A stretch of DNA of 20,145 nucleotides from positions 1-20,145 of the forward strand of contig CAKUJT010000044.1 in assembly GCA_934661765.1 (NCBI GenBank), given 5' to 3'. Under the pieces are notes generated by a model. That model did not search any database and was not told the DNA's origin. It saw only the letters and a list, made by a program, of their open reading frames with translations. Of the stretch, positions 1 through 9,624 are shown in pieces. How positions within the stretch are numbered: the first letter of the stretch is position 1; each line of letters opens with the position of its first letter. The translations under genes were made by a program, and so were the position numbers. Origin of the DNA: an uncultured Senegalimassilia sp. (GTDB lineage Bacteria > Actinomycetota > Coriobacteriia > Coriobacteriales > Eggerthellaceae).

Positions 1-44
1 TTGCCTTCGCCGAACGTGAGCAGCTTGGAGAGGAAACCTGCCAT
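1..44 (-). CDS. secA: SecA preprotein translocase ATPase, N-terminal 14 codons (partial)
   Basis: Only the first codons are in the window; the gene runs off the left edge. The translation begins MAGFLSKLLTFGEGK, which closely matches the conserved start of actinobacterial SecA (typically MxxFLSKxLxFGEGR/K), the ATPase motor that drives proteins through SecYEG at the cytoplasmic membrane. The ATG at 44-42 is preceded by AAAGGAA (61-55), about ten bases upstream. A second ATG at 55 is out of frame, so 44 is the start. The assignment rests on 14 residues, so it is good but not certain. Confidence 0.75.
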   Translation of the reverse strand, partial: MAGFLSKLLTFGEG

Positions 45-63
45 ATGAGCGCCATTCCTTTCA

Positions 64-86
64 GCGCCGGCCCTGTACGCCGGCGC
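64..86 (-). promoter_or_regulatory. GC-rich leader hairpin just upstream of the secA ribosome binding site
   Basis: GCGCCGGC (64-71) and GCCGGCGC (79-86) are perfect 8-bp complementary arms around a 7-base loop. Read on the minus strand, the hairpin ends two to three bases before the secA Shine-Dalgarno sequence (61-55). No U-tract follows, so it is not an ordinary terminator. It is placed to affect initiation or mRNA stability; a regulatory role is inferred from position only. Confidence 0.5.
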
Positions 87-313
87 GGGTTCGTTAATTG
101 AGTTAACTCTAACATATCCTCAAATCAGCTAGGTTCCATTAGCCGACTTGCACAGCTTCTTCGCAGCACCGTGCAGCTTATCGCGGGGGTTTGCCCTCAT
201 GGGACCCCCGCTTCCCCCGGCGCACGTCACCCAAACGCGCGCCGAAACAAGACCGCCCGCATCAAGAGCCGCAAAGGCGCACCCCCCCCCACGCCCTTGC
301 GGCGCCGAGCGCC
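87..313. other. Intergenic region between the ATPase/BTAD regulator and secA
   Basis: No gene is supported here. It holds a perfect palindrome GAGTTAACTC (100-109) in a short AT-rich patch (90-125) that probably contains the secA promoter; TATGTT (116-111, minus) is a possible -10, without a convincing -35. It also holds a hairpin with arms GCGGGGGT (183-190) and ACCCCCGC (204-211) and inner CCC/GGG pairs, downstream of the regulator gene, which could mark its transcript end although no U-tract follows. A C9 run lies at 282-290, outside any gene. Confidence 0.4.
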
Positions 314-2839
314 CTATACCCTCTCCTCGACCTCGATGATCGATCGGTACAGCCGCATCGTCTCGGCCGAAGGATCGATGCCCAGATCATCGGCCAGATA
401 CCGTCGACAGGCGAAATAGGTTTGCAGCGCCGCGGTGCGTTGCAGCGAGGCGATTTGGGCGCGCATGAGCGCCACGTACACGTCCTCGCGCGAGTCATCG
501 CGGGAAAGCGCCGCACGGGCGAACCACAGGCCCTCCCGGGGATCGCCCGAGTCAAGCAGCTTCCCCGATGCCGCCACCAGAGCATCCACCAGGCGGTTTT
601 TGCAATCCTCGCGAAGCCCGTCGATGACATCGCAGCCATCGTCGCCCGGCAGAAGCTCGTCGGCGAAGGAATCCTCGACCCGCGCGAACAGATGCCCCCA
701 CCCGCCGCGCCCCGGACGGTTGAACAGCAGCGCCCGGCATACCTCCTCCAGCTCGAGAACGTCGCTTGCAAGCAGCCGTGCCTCGATGCACACGCCGTTT
801 TGATGCCTGACAAGGTACGGGCAATCACCCTCGGGCGTGGATAGCGCCGAGCGCAGCTGCGACCAGGTAGCGTAGAAGTTCTTTCGCCGGCACGATGCGC
901 TCGACTCGGGCCAGAGCTGCGCGGCAAGGCGATCGCGCGACACGTCGCGCCCGCGGTTGAGGACGAGCAGGGCAAGCAGAGAGCGCACCTTCTGCCGCGA
1001 GAGATGCCCCGATTCAACCGCAACATCGCCAACCTTCACCTCCAAACGGCCGAACAGGTTCACGGTAAGGCGCGCCGGCGCCGGCGCCGCGGGCATCGCC
1101 GTCCCCCACGCCACTTTGCGAAACGCATCGGGGTGCGTGCTCTCGAACGACGCGCGGGAGCGCAGCTTGCGGGCATGGGCGCGCTCGCACTCCATGCGCT
1201 GCACGGACAAAGCCCGCTCAAGTCGGTTCGCCGCCATTGCGCAGCGGGGATCCAAACCAGGCATATCCAAGTACCCGCGCTCCAAAACGCGCGAGAACGA
1301 GCAAGCCGCGAGGGCTTGGGCAAGCGTGAGCGACCCGGTTGCGGCAAACGCCCGGGAGACGTCGCGGGCGACCGCGGCGGCTACGCGCTCGGCCAGCTGA
1401 GCCGTCAGCAGCCCCTCGGAGCTGCCCGCATCGTCGAGCAGCTTCGCGCCGCACAGCAGCGCGCCTTCCGCAAGATCGGTCCCCTCGAACGCCAGAAGCC
1501 ACGCCTGCGCGGGAAGGATGTCCTCGTCAAACGCCGGATCGACCACGCAGGCCAAGGCGCTCAGATGAGCGAACGGCCCGTCGCCCAGCTCGCGTATCGC
1601 CGACACGCATGCGGCAGCGGCTTCCCCCGCCGAACCGGAAAGCTGCACGAGCTGCGCCACCGCCTGCTGCGCGGGCTCGGCGCCGCACGCAAGGGCGCGA
1701 CGCGCCGCAAGGCAGCCCGCCACGTTCTCGCCCAGCAGCGCACAGCGGACCGCCTCCTCGAGATGCTGTTCGGCGTCGAGCTGGCGGGAATCCAGGCTTG
1801 CATACAACGTACGCGCGCTCAAAAGGCACGCCGCATCGCGCAGCCGGCGGCTTTGCGAGGCAAGCCAGGTGCAGCGCACGTGAGCGGATGCCAGGCAGCG
1901 CATGACCTCGCAAGCTCGGGCGCAGCGCCCGGCGTCCATAAGGGCCTCCGCCAATCGCAACACGAACGCGCCCGCATCCTCATGCGCGCTCGCGCCGAGA
2001 TTCGCCAGCCTGTCCGAGAACGCCTCGGCGATCTGGGAGACCCCGAACGGGGCCGCGCAAAACACGCCGCGCACGCGATCGACGCCCACGTACACGTAGC
2101 TTCGCTCCAAAAGCTCGGCCACCTCGTCGTCGATGCGGACGATGCGCCGAGCGTCGGAGAGGCTTCCCGATCCCAAGCACAGCAAGGCGAACACGGCGGC
2201 CATCACATCGGCGGGCAGCTCCTCGGAAGCGGCAAGCTCCAAAAACGCGGGCGATCCGGACTCTCCCCAGGCAAGCGCCGCCACGCGTCGGCAACGCGCG
2301 ACATCATGCGCCGAGGTCTCGGCGATATCGGAAGGCAAACGCGCGAAATCCACCTCCTCGTCGCTGAGCAGCAGGTCGCCCGCCCCTACGAGCATGCGAT
2401 CGATCTGATCGGCGAACACATCGGCCGCCGGCGTGCAGGTGATGAGCACCTCGCAACCCCGGTCGAGCAGATCATCGAGAACGGCGCCGAACAGCTCGGC
2501 TCGCAGGGAATCAAGCGGCGGGACATCCTCGAACACGGCGAGAAAGGGCTGATCGTCGACCTCGACAAGACCATCGACGATGCCGCGAGCATCCAAATCG
2601 CGCAAAAAGCACGGGCTGGCGCAATCGATCCAGAACACGTGGTCGAACGCGAACACCGTTTCGGCGTATTCAAGTGCAAGGGTGCTTTTCCCGAAACCTG
2701 ACGGGGCCACCATGAACCGTGCGACGTTGCGCTCGCGCAGCAGCTTGGCCACCAACGCCGGGCGCGGATATGCACGTAAAGAAGAGAACCTGGACGGCCG
2801 GTTACCGCGGCACGCCGATTGAGCTAAAAAGGACAGCAT
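314..2839 (-). CDS. Large P-loop ATPase transcriptional regulator with C-terminal winged helix and BTAD domain
   Basis: 841 residues, predicted cytoplasmic signal-transducing transcription factor. Residues 45-53 (APSGFGKST) are a Walker A loop and 99-110 (FLAVFEDVPPLD) a Walker B-like strand, fitting a STAND/MalT-type NTPase. The middle (about 250-580) is alanine- and leucine-rich and helical, probably a repeat-type sensor region. Residues about 590-685 (LTVNLFGRLEV, then SRQKVRSLLALLVLNRG) are an OmpR-like winged helix, and about 695-835 (ending YLADDLGIDPSAETMRLY) is a bacterial transcriptional activation domain (BTAD). DNA binding is therefore at the C terminus, unlike SARP/AfsR regulators where it is N-terminal. 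The ATG at 2839 follows GGGGG eight bases upstream. It is a single-gene unit with no target gene beside it. The ligand and regulon cannot be read from the sequence. Confidence 0.85.
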   Translation of the reverse strand: MLSFLAQSACRGNRPSRFSSLRAYPRPALVAKLLRERNVARFMVAPSGFGKSTLALEYAETVFAFDHVFWIDCASPCFLRDLDARGIVDGLVEVDDQPFLAVFEDVPPLDSLRAELFGAVLDDLLDRGCEVLITCTPAADVFADQIDRMLVGAGDLLLSDEEVDFARLPSDIAETSAHDVARCRRVAALAWGESGSPAFLELAASEELPADVMAAVFALLCLGSGSLSDARRIVRIDDEVAELLERSYVYVGVDRVRGVFCAAPFGVSQIAEAFSDRLANLGASAHEDAGAFVLRLAEALMDAGRCARACEVMRCLASAHVRCTWLASQSRRLRDAACLLSARTLYASLDSRQLDAEQHLEEAVRCALLGENVAGCLAARRALACGAEPAQQAVAQLVQLSGSAGEAAAACVSAIRELGDGPFAHLSALACVVDPAFDEDILPAQAWLLAFEGTDLAEGALLCGAKLLDDAGSSEGLLTAQLAERVAAAVARDVSRAFAATGSLTLAQALAACSFSRVLERGYLDMPGLDPRCAMAANRLERALSVQRMECERAHARKLRSRASFESTHPDAFRKVAWGTAMPAAPAPARLTVNLFGRLEVKVGDVAVESGHLSRQKVRSLLALLVLNRGRDVSRDRLAAQLWPESSASCRRKNFYATWSQLRSALSTPEGDCPYLVRHQNGVCIEARLLASDVLELEEVCRALLFNRPGRGGWGHLFARVEDSFADELLPGDDGCDVIDGLREDCKNRLVDALVAASGKLLDSGDPREGLWFARAALSRDDSREDVYVALMRAQIASLQRTAALQTYFACRRYLADDLGIDPSAETMRLYRSIIEVEERV

Positions 2840-2890
2840 CCTGCAAACCCCCTATAAGACGGGATCGGATGCTTGGCCTGTGATGCCGCC

Positions 2891-2919
2891 ACCATACCGC
2901 AATATATTGATGCGAGCAA
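2891..2919 (-). promoter_or_regulatory. Candidate promoter of the ATPase/BTAD regulator
   Basis: On the minus strand, TTGCTC (2919-2914) and TATGGT (2896-2891) are separated by 17 bases, giving a leader of about 45 bases to the ATG at 2839. The spacer contains the AT palindrome AATATATT (2901-2908). Spacing is ideal, but each hexamer departs from consensus, so this is a moderate call. Confidence 0.4.
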
Positions 2920-2948
2920 GAGCCGGTATTTCGATAACGCAAGGTGAT

Positions 2949-3020
2949 TTCGCATGTTTTCACAAACCATGAGATTATGCGAACTATATGTTGTGGGTAT
3001 CACAAAGCGAACTCACAACA
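2949..3020. promoter_or_regulatory. Cluster of dyad and direct repeats upstream of the regulator (possible operator)
   Basis: This AT-rich stretch holds TTCGCAT (2949-2955) with its reverse complement ATGCGAA (2977-2983), TGTTGTG (2989-2995) with CACAACA (3014-3020), a direct repeat of GCGAACT (2979-2985 and 3007-3013), and TCACAAA twice, exactly 40 bases apart (2960-2966 and 3000-3006). It lies 30-100 bases upstream of the candidate promoter. The repeats are seen directly; protein binding is inference. Confidence 0.4.
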
Positions 3021-3041
3021 GATTCGAGATCCGGATACAAC

Positions 3042-3073
3042 GATGCCCGCACTCCTTGCGACGTGCGGGCATC
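3042..3073 (-). terminator. Hairpin downstream of rsfS, probable end of the obgE-rsfS operon
   Basis: GATGCCCGCAC (3042-3052) and GTGCGGGCATC (3063-3073) form a perfect 11-bp stem with a 10-base loop, 46 bases past the rsfS stop. On the minus strand it is followed by GTTGTAT, a weak U-tract, so termination may be factor-assisted. Confidence 0.55.
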
Positions 3074-3119
3074 TGCTAACGGCACCGGCGGCGCCTTGAA
3101 CGGTTGTGGGGATGATACG

Positions 3120-3605
3120 CTACGCTTCGCGGCCAACCAGCTTGGCGATGCGTTCGGAATAGATCAGATCGGTCAAGCCGGCCTCCCCTTCCAGATCGAC
3201 CAGGGGCGCGTCGTTCCACAGCGACTCCAGGCGATAGTAATCGCGCGTTTCGGGCTGGAACACGTGCACAATGAAGCTGCCGTAGTCCAGCAGCGACCAC
3301 GTGCCGTCGGCCGTGCCCTCGATGTGATAGGGCTTCGCGCCGCCGCGCAGACGGCATTGTTCCTCGATCTCGTCGACCACGGCATCGACCTGACGGTTGT
3401 TCGACGCCGTGCAGATGACGAAGTACTCGGTGACGCCGATCAGGTCGCCAACCTGCTGCACCATGATATCGGTGGCCTTCTTCTCGTTAGCGGCCTGCGC
3501 GGCGATGATGGCGCACTCGCGCGGACTGAGAAGGTCGGGCTTCTGACGTCCGTACATATCCACGCCCTGGTTGATGGGGGCGTTGTTGTCCACTGCCTCG
3601 TTCAC
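3120..3605 (-). CDS. rsfS: Ribosomal silencing factor RsfS
   Basis: 161 residues. RsfS binds ribosomal protein uL14 on the 50S subunit and blocks joining to 30S when nutrients are low. The family core is clear: ATDIMVQQVGDLIGVTEYFVI, then TASNNRQVDAVVDEIEE and the hallmark GTWSLLDYGSFIVHVF followed by YYRLESLWND. The chosen start is GTG at 3605: it follows AAAGGAAG by about four bases and overlaps the upstream stop in a GTGA arrangement, which suggests translational coupling. A start 20 codons further upstream would lie inside nadD, and an internal ATG (residue 17) is also possible. About 28 residues before the core and some 15 after it extend a typical RsfS slightly. It is the last gene of the obgE operon, a usual position next to nadD. 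Confidence 0.93.
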   Translation of the reverse strand: MNEAVDNNAPINQGVDMYGRQKPDLLSPRECAIIAAQAANEKKATDIMVQQVGDLIGVTEYFVICTASNNRQVDAVVDEIEEQCRLRGGAKPYHIEGTADGTWSLLDYGSFIVHVFQPETRDYYRLESLWNDAPLVDLEGEAGLTDLIYSERIAKLVGREA

Positions 3606-4999
3606 TTGCTTCCTTTCGCATCGTTTGCGGCGCGCTTGCGTGCGCGTGCCACGTAATAGTTCCAAACGGTCACGGTATCGGGATGGATGAGCTTGCGACG
3701 CTCAATGAGGTTTCCCACCACGTAGACGAGCGTTGCCATGAACAGCTCCTCAAGCTCCACCTTCCCCACCATATCGCGCAGCTTGTCGACTCCCGCGCAA
3801 TAGCGCCCGGGCTCGATGACGTCTGCCACGTACACGATAAGGTCGAGCGGCGACATGCCTACGGCCCCGGTGGTATGCAAGCGGATGGCCTGCAGCAACG
3901 GCGCCGGAAGCTCGGGGAATTCCCTGGCCAGCGCTGCCGCGGCGGTAGGGCCGTGCAGCAGATGGGGCATGTCCAGATAGCTTGCCAGCTCATCGGCGAT
4001 GCCGAGCTCGTGCGCGCGGGCGCGGATGCCCTCGTCGTCGTAGCCCTTATCCCAATCGTGCAGAAGACCTGCCAGACGGGCCAGTCGTTCATCCTGCCCG
4101 TAGACCCGCGCCATGCGCGCCGCCGTCTCGGAGACCCCCAGGGAATGCTCGAAGCGTTTATGCCCCACGCGATGCGCAAGGTCTTCGCGTCGGGCCTGGT
4201 AAAACACATCGCCGAGAACGTCTGCCGCACCCAGCTCCGTTGCCCTGCCTTGATCCGGTTCGACTTCGCTCACTTCGCACACCGCTTCCCTGTTCCGCTT
4301 CCAACCATAGAGCCCATGGGCGGCAATATAGTCGAGCACCCGCTGCACCGTCAAATAACGGATAGACTGGCCCGCTTGCACGCGGGCTCGCAGGTAGCTT
4401 GACGACACGGCCAGCCCCGTTGCCTCCAGCATGTGGATACGGAAGTTGCCCGACCGCTCTATGGTGAGCCGGGTCTCCTCGGAAAGGGCGTATCCCGGCC
4501 GCGTTGCGGCGATCAACTCCGCCATGCTGGCGATGGCGGCGCTTTCGCGCCACTTCAAGATGGAGCATACCGCATCCGCGCCCGTGATGAAGAACAGCGC
4601 CACGTTTCCCGGATAATGTTCACGAAGCTGGCGCAGCGTATCGGCCGTGTACGTGACGCCCGGGCGGTCGATCTCGATGCGGCTGACGTCGAAGGCGGGG
4701 TTGCCCTGCACCGCCAGGCGGCACATCTCGAAGCGCTGTTCGGCGGGCGTGACGTCGCGCTTGAGCTTGAACGCCGGCTTTCCCGCGGGAATGAACACCA
4801 CCGCATCCAGATCGAACGCCTCGCGCGCCTGTTCGGCGCAAGCGAGATGCCCGATGTGGATGGGGTCGAACGTGCCGCCCATGATGCCGAGGCGCACCGG
4901 ACGGCCGTCGGCCCCAAGATCGTCGAAACGCTCGCAGATCACGGGCGCCGAAGCCACTTGCGCGCACCCGGCTTCGACAACGGCTTGCGTCAGGCCCAT
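3602..4999 (-). CDS. nadD: Fused nicotinate-nucleotide adenylyltransferase (NadD) and YqeK-type HD phosphohydrolase
   Basis: 465 residues with two enzyme domains. Residues 36-230 are NadD, which joins ATP and nicotinate mononucleotide to make deamido-NAD: GGTFDPIHIGH at 41-51 is the nucleotidyltransferase signature and VSSSYLR (198-204) is the ISSTxIR-like motif. After a charged linker (about 232-262) comes a YqeK-type HD domain (265-455) with RFEHSLGVS (H285), LLHDWDK (H314, D315), HLLHG (346-350), H375 and VADVIEPGR (391-399); YqeK proteins are symmetrical Ap4A hydrolases. In most bacteria these are two adjacent genes. The ATG at 4999 lies one base after the proA stop (TAGGATG), so translation is probably coupled; an upstream in-frame start would lie within proA. 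The first 35 residues are an extension not usual in NadD. The fusion reads through cleanly with no frameshift. Confidence 0.93.
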   Translation of the reverse strand: MGLTQAVVEAGCAQVASAPVICERFDDLGADGRPVRLGIMGGTFDPIHIGHLACAEQAREAFDLDAVVFIPAGKPAFKLKRDVTPAEQRFEMCRLAVQGNPAFDVSRIEIDRPGVTYTADTLRQLREHYPGNVALFFITGADAVCSILKWRESAAIASMAELIAATRPGYALSEETRLTIERSGNFRIHMLEATGLAVSSSYLRARVQAGQSIRYLTVQRVLDYIAAHGLYGWKRNREAVCEVSEVEPDQGRATELGAADVLGDVFYQARREDLAHRVGHKRFEHSLGVSETAARMARVYGQDERLARLAGLLHDWDKGYDDEGIRARAHELGIADELASYLDMPHLLHGPTAAAALAREFPELPAPLLQAIRLHTTGAVGMSPLDLIVYVADVIEPGRYCAGVDKLRDMVGKVELEELFMATLVYVVGNLIERRKLIHPDTVTVWNYYVARARKRAANDAKGSK

Positions 5000-5000
5000 C

Positions 5001-6308
5001 CTAGGCGCGCACCTGCCCCGAGCCGCGCAGCACATACTTGTACGAGGTCAGGCCCTCGAGCGCGAAGGGGCCGCGCACGTGCAGCTTCTGCGTGGAGATG
5101 CCGATCTCGGCACCCAGGCCGAACATGCCGCCGTCGGTGAATGCAGTGGAGGCGTTCACGTACACCGCAGCCGCATCCACTTCGTTGACGAACTGCTCGA
5201 TGGCTGCCGCGCCTTCGGGAAGCTTCGGATCGGCGACGATGGCCTCGGAGTGCATCGTGCCATAACGGTTGATATGGGCGATAGCCTGCTCGGGGCCGCT
5301 GACGCAGCGCACGGCCAGATCAGGGGAAAGGTATTCCGTTTCCCAATCCTGCTCGGAAGCACGCTCGACCTGCAGCGCGGCATCGGTCGGTAACCGCTTT
5401 TCACCGGCGGCAAGGGCGGCTTTGCACGCAAGCTCGTCGCCGTGGATGCGCACGCCCTTGTCGGCAAGCATGCCGAACAGCTCGGGCAGGAAACGCTCGG
5501 CCACGGACTGGTCGACGAGCAGCGTCTCGCAGGCGTTGCACACGCCGTAGCGACGGCACTTGGCGTTGACGACGATGTTTCGCGCCATGTCGAAATCTGC
5601 GGTGGAATGCACGTACACATGGCAGTTGCCGGTGCCCGTTTCGATGACGGGAACCTTCGCGCAGTCCACGCAGTGGGCGATGAGGCCCGCACCGCCGCGC
5701 GGCACGAGCACGTCGACCACGCCGCGCAGGCCCATGAGCACGTCGGCTGCGGCGCGATCGGTGGACTCGATGATGCCGATGCAACCAGCGGGCATGCCGG
5801 CCGAAACCGCCGCATCGTGCAGCACATGCGCGATGGCGGCGCAGGACTTTGCCGCCAAAGACCCGCCGCGCAGCACGCAGGCGTTGCCCGACTTCAGGCA
5901 GATGCCCGCGGCATCGGCCGTGACGTTAGGGCGCGCCTCGTAGACGACGGCCACCACGCCAAGCGGGACCGCCACGCGCGACAGCTGGATGCCGCTGGCG
6001 AGCGTGCGAGAATCGAACACGCGGCCGAGCGGGTCGGGAAGCGCCACCAAATCCTCGAGCGCGTCGGCCATGGCCATCACGCGCCCCTCATCGAGCATCA
6101 GGCGATCGAGCAGGCTTTCCTTGGTGCCGGCTTTACGTGCGGCATCCATATCCTGGGCATTGGCGGCCACGATGGCGCCGGACTGCTCGCGCAAGGCCCG
6201 CGCCATAGCGGTCAGGGCAGCGTTGCGCTCCTGCGTGGTTGCCTGCGCAAGCGCCGGGCTAGCATTCTTAGCGGCCTGCGCGACCGCCAGCACTTCCTGT
6301 TCCAGCAT
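5001..6308 (-). CDS. proA: Glutamate-5-semialdehyde dehydrogenase (gamma-glutamyl phosphate reductase)
   Basis: 435 residues, the family's usual length. ProA reduces gamma-glutamyl phosphate with NADPH to glutamate-5-semialdehyde, the second step of proline synthesis. The aldehyde dehydrogenase fold is recognised by VPLGVVAVVYEARPNVTADA (114-133), LRGGS (146-150), VPRGGAGLI (202-210) and GVCNACETLLV (255-265), in which Cys257 is the expected catalytic nucleophile. ProA usually has CNALE here; an Ala-Cys pair takes the place of Ala-Leu. The ATG at 6308 has only a weak GTGAG ribosome site. It lies 48 bases after proB and directly before nadD in one operon, so ProB and ProA, which act in sequence on a labile intermediate, are made together. 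Confidence 0.96.
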   Translation of the reverse strand: MLEQEVLAVAQAAKNASPALAQATTQERNAALTAMARALREQSGAIVAANAQDMDAARKAGTKESLLDRLMLDEGRVMAMADALEDLVALPDPLGRVFDSRTLASGIQLSRVAVPLGVVAVVYEARPNVTADAAGICLKSGNACVLRGGSLAAKSCAAIAHVLHDAAVSAGMPAGCIGIIESTDRAAADVLMGLRGVVDVLVPRGGAGLIAHCVDCAKVPVIETGTGNCHVYVHSTADFDMARNIVVNAKCRRYGVCNACETLLVDQSVAERFLPELFGMLADKGVRIHGDELACKAALAAGEKRLPTDAALQVERASEQDWETEYLSPDLAVRCVSGPEQAIAHINRYGTMHSEAIVADPKLPEGAAAIEQFVNEVDAAAVYVNASTAFTDGGMFGLGAEIGISTQKLHVRGPFALEGLTSYKYVLRGSGQVRA

Positions 6309-6341
6309 GATCGACTCACATTCTGTCGTATATCCAAAGCA

Positions 6342-6358
6342 AGGGGGTGGAACCCCCT
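6342..6358 (-). promoter_or_regulatory. Short intercistronic hairpin between proB and proA
   Basis: AGGGGGT (6342-6348) and ACCCCCT (6352-6358) form a perfect 7-bp stem with a 3-base loop that begins within the proB stop codon. There is no U-tract. It could stabilise the upstream mRNA or modulate the proB:proA ratio; that role is a guess. Confidence 0.4.
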
Positions 6359-7498
6359 ATTCGAAGACCACCAGCTCGTCGCGATGCACCAACGGGCGCT
6401 GGGTCAGTGCGGCGAGCAAGCGGTTGCGCTCGAGCACCTCGCGCGTTTTGCCGCAGGCAAGCTCCACCTCGTCGGCGGAGAACGCCGCGCGGCCGCGGGC
6501 GAACAGATGGCCCGCAAGGTCTTTGATGTCGACGATGTCGCCGGCCTCGAAACGCCCCTCGACGCTGGCAACGCCCACGCAAAGCAGAGATTTGCCGTGC
6601 CCGATAAGCGCCGACTTCGCACCTTCGTCGACCACCACCGCGCCGCGAGCCGAGTCGCCAAGGGCGATCCACAGCTTGCGGGGCGTGATTTCGTGGGGCT
6701 TCTTCAACGCCGAGAAGCGCGTACCGACGGCCTTGCCCGCTGCCGCATCCTCGACGACGCGGGGCTGGCGCCCGTAGCAGATGATCATGGGGATGCCGGC
6801 CACCATGAGCACGCGCGCGGCCTTGATCTTGGTGATCATGCCGCCCGAGCCCACGGTGGAGCCGGCACCGCCGGCGACCGCCAGGATCTCAGGCCCGATG
6901 CTTTCCACATAGGGGATGAGCTTGGCATCGGGGTTCGTGTTCGGATTGCCATCGTAAAGGCCGTCGATATCGGACAGGATGACCATGAGATCGGCATCGA
7001 TCAAGCACGCGGCCAGCGCGGCGAGCGTGTCGTTGTCGCCGAACTTGATCTGCTCGACGGCAATAGTGTCGTTCTCGTTGATGATGGGCACCACACCCAG
7101 CTCCAGCAAGCGCAAAAGCGTGTTGCGGGCGTGCAGATACGCATGACGGTCTGCCGTATCGCGGCGGGTGAGCAGCACCGTCGAGGTGACGATGCCGTGG
7201 GCCGCGAACGCCTCGGCATACGCCGTGGCCAAGGCCGACTGCCCCACCGATGCCGCCGCCTGCAGGCTCGGCATGTCGCTGGGGCGCTTCTGGATGCCCA
7301 GGGCCTCAAGGCCGCACGCGATGGCGGCCGACGTCACGATGACGGGCTGCCAGCCAGCTGCCCGCACCTTCGCGATCTGGTCGGCCAGCGCCGCCAGGTA
7401 CTCGTAATCGATGCTGCTCTCCGACGTGGTGAGCGTCGAAGAACCGATCTTTATGACCAGGCGCCGTGCGGCGCCCGCCTTAGCATCCAGCTGTTCCA

Positions 7499-7499
<1 letters not shown>
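6357..7499 (-). CDS. proB: Glutamate 5-kinase with C-terminal PUA domain
   Basis: 380 residues. ProB phosphorylates glutamate to gamma-glutamyl phosphate, the committed and proline-inhibited step of proline synthesis. The amino-acid kinase domain (about 12-265) shows VIKIGSSTL (15-23), PVIVTSAAIACG (52-63), PIINENDTIAV (138-148), KFGDNDTLAA (152-161) and GSGGMITKIKAA (217-228). A PUA domain (about 284-360; ARGAVVVDEGAKSAL, then FEAGDIVDI) follows, as in the long form found in E. coli. The ATG at 7499 overlaps the obgE stop by one base (TAATG), so obgE and proB are translationally coupled. Confidence 0.96.
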
Positions 7500-9013
<1,514 letters not shown>

Positions 9014-9265
9014 CTACGCCTGGGGGCGGACATGCACGCGACGCTTCACGCCGCGCGTGAACTCCAGCGTGCCGTCGCACAGAGCGAACAGCGTGTCGTC
9101 CTTGCCACGGCCGACGTTGTCGCCGGGATGGAACTTAGTGCCGCGCTGACGGACGATGATCTGGCCCGTCTTGATCTGCTGGCCGGCGAACATCTTCACG
9201 CCCAGTCGTTTTGCGTGGGAATCGCGGCCGTTACGGGTAGAACCGAGACCTTTCTTATGTGCCAT
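9014..9265 (-). CDS. rpmA: 50S ribosomal protein bL27
   Basis: 83 residues starting [20 protein letters not shown], the characteristic L27 N terminus that reaches towards the peptidyl-transferase centre. The protein starts directly at the functional sequence, so it lacks the N-terminal extension that Firmicutes remove with the Prp protease. The ATG at 9265 follows GGAGGGAATGAA, a good ribosome site. It lies 18 bases after rplU in a two-gene operon closed by the terminator at 8945-8972. Confidence 0.98.
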   Translation of the reverse strand: MAHKKGLGSTRNGRDSHAKRLGVKMFAGQQIKTGQIIVRQRGTKFHPGDNVGRGKDDTLFALCDGTLEFTRGVKRRVHVRPQA

Positions 9266-9283
9266 TTCATTCCCTCCTTACAA

Positions 9284-9589
9284 TTAAGCGATGGACTTGA
9301 TTTCAACGCGCGTAAGCTGCTGGCGATGGCCGCGCAGCTTCTTGTAGTTCTTGCGCTTCTTGAACTTGAACACCAGCTGCTTGGGGCCCTTGAACTGCTC
9401 GACGACCTCAGCGGTGACCTTCTTGGCAGCTGCCTTGGCCGGATCGGCCTCGACGGTGGCACCGTCGACGAAGCAGATGACCGGAAGCTCGACGGTGGAG
9501 CCGACCTCGGCGTCCAGCTTCTCGATGTTGAGCTTGTCCCCGACGGCAACCTTGTACTGCTTGCCGCCCGTTTTCACGATTGCGTACAT
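9284..9589 (-). CDS. rplU: 50S ribosomal protein bL21
   Basis: 101 residues, the standard length. It starts [20 protein letters not shown] and ends with the lysine/arginine-rich [19 protein letters not shown], both diagnostic for L21, a 23S rRNA-binding protein of the large subunit. The ATG at 9589 follows TAGGAGAAAAC. It is the first gene after the promoter at 9625-9653. The predicted leader is only about 30 bases, too short for the L21 leader RNA known in Firmicutes. Confidence 0.98.
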   Translation of the reverse strand: MYAIVKTGGKQYKVAVGDKLNIEKLDAEVGSTVELPVICFVDGATVEADPAKAAAKKVTAEVVEQFKGPKQLVFKFKKRKNYKKLRGHRQQLTRVEIKSIA

Positions 9590-9624
9590 GTTTTCTCCTA
9601 CTTTCGAAATAAACGCAAGGCGAT

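Noticed and set aside
282..290. C9 homopolymer run as a possible phase-variation tract
   Set aside because: It lies beyond the regulator's stop codon and outside any gene or clear promoter, so slippage would not switch a reading frame.
1004..2701. A 565-codon plus-strand open frame opposite the ATPase/BTAD regulator
   Set aside because: It is antisense to a well-supported gene, has low-complexity Arg/Ala/His composition, no ribosome site and no recognisable domain; long antisense frames are expected at this GC content.
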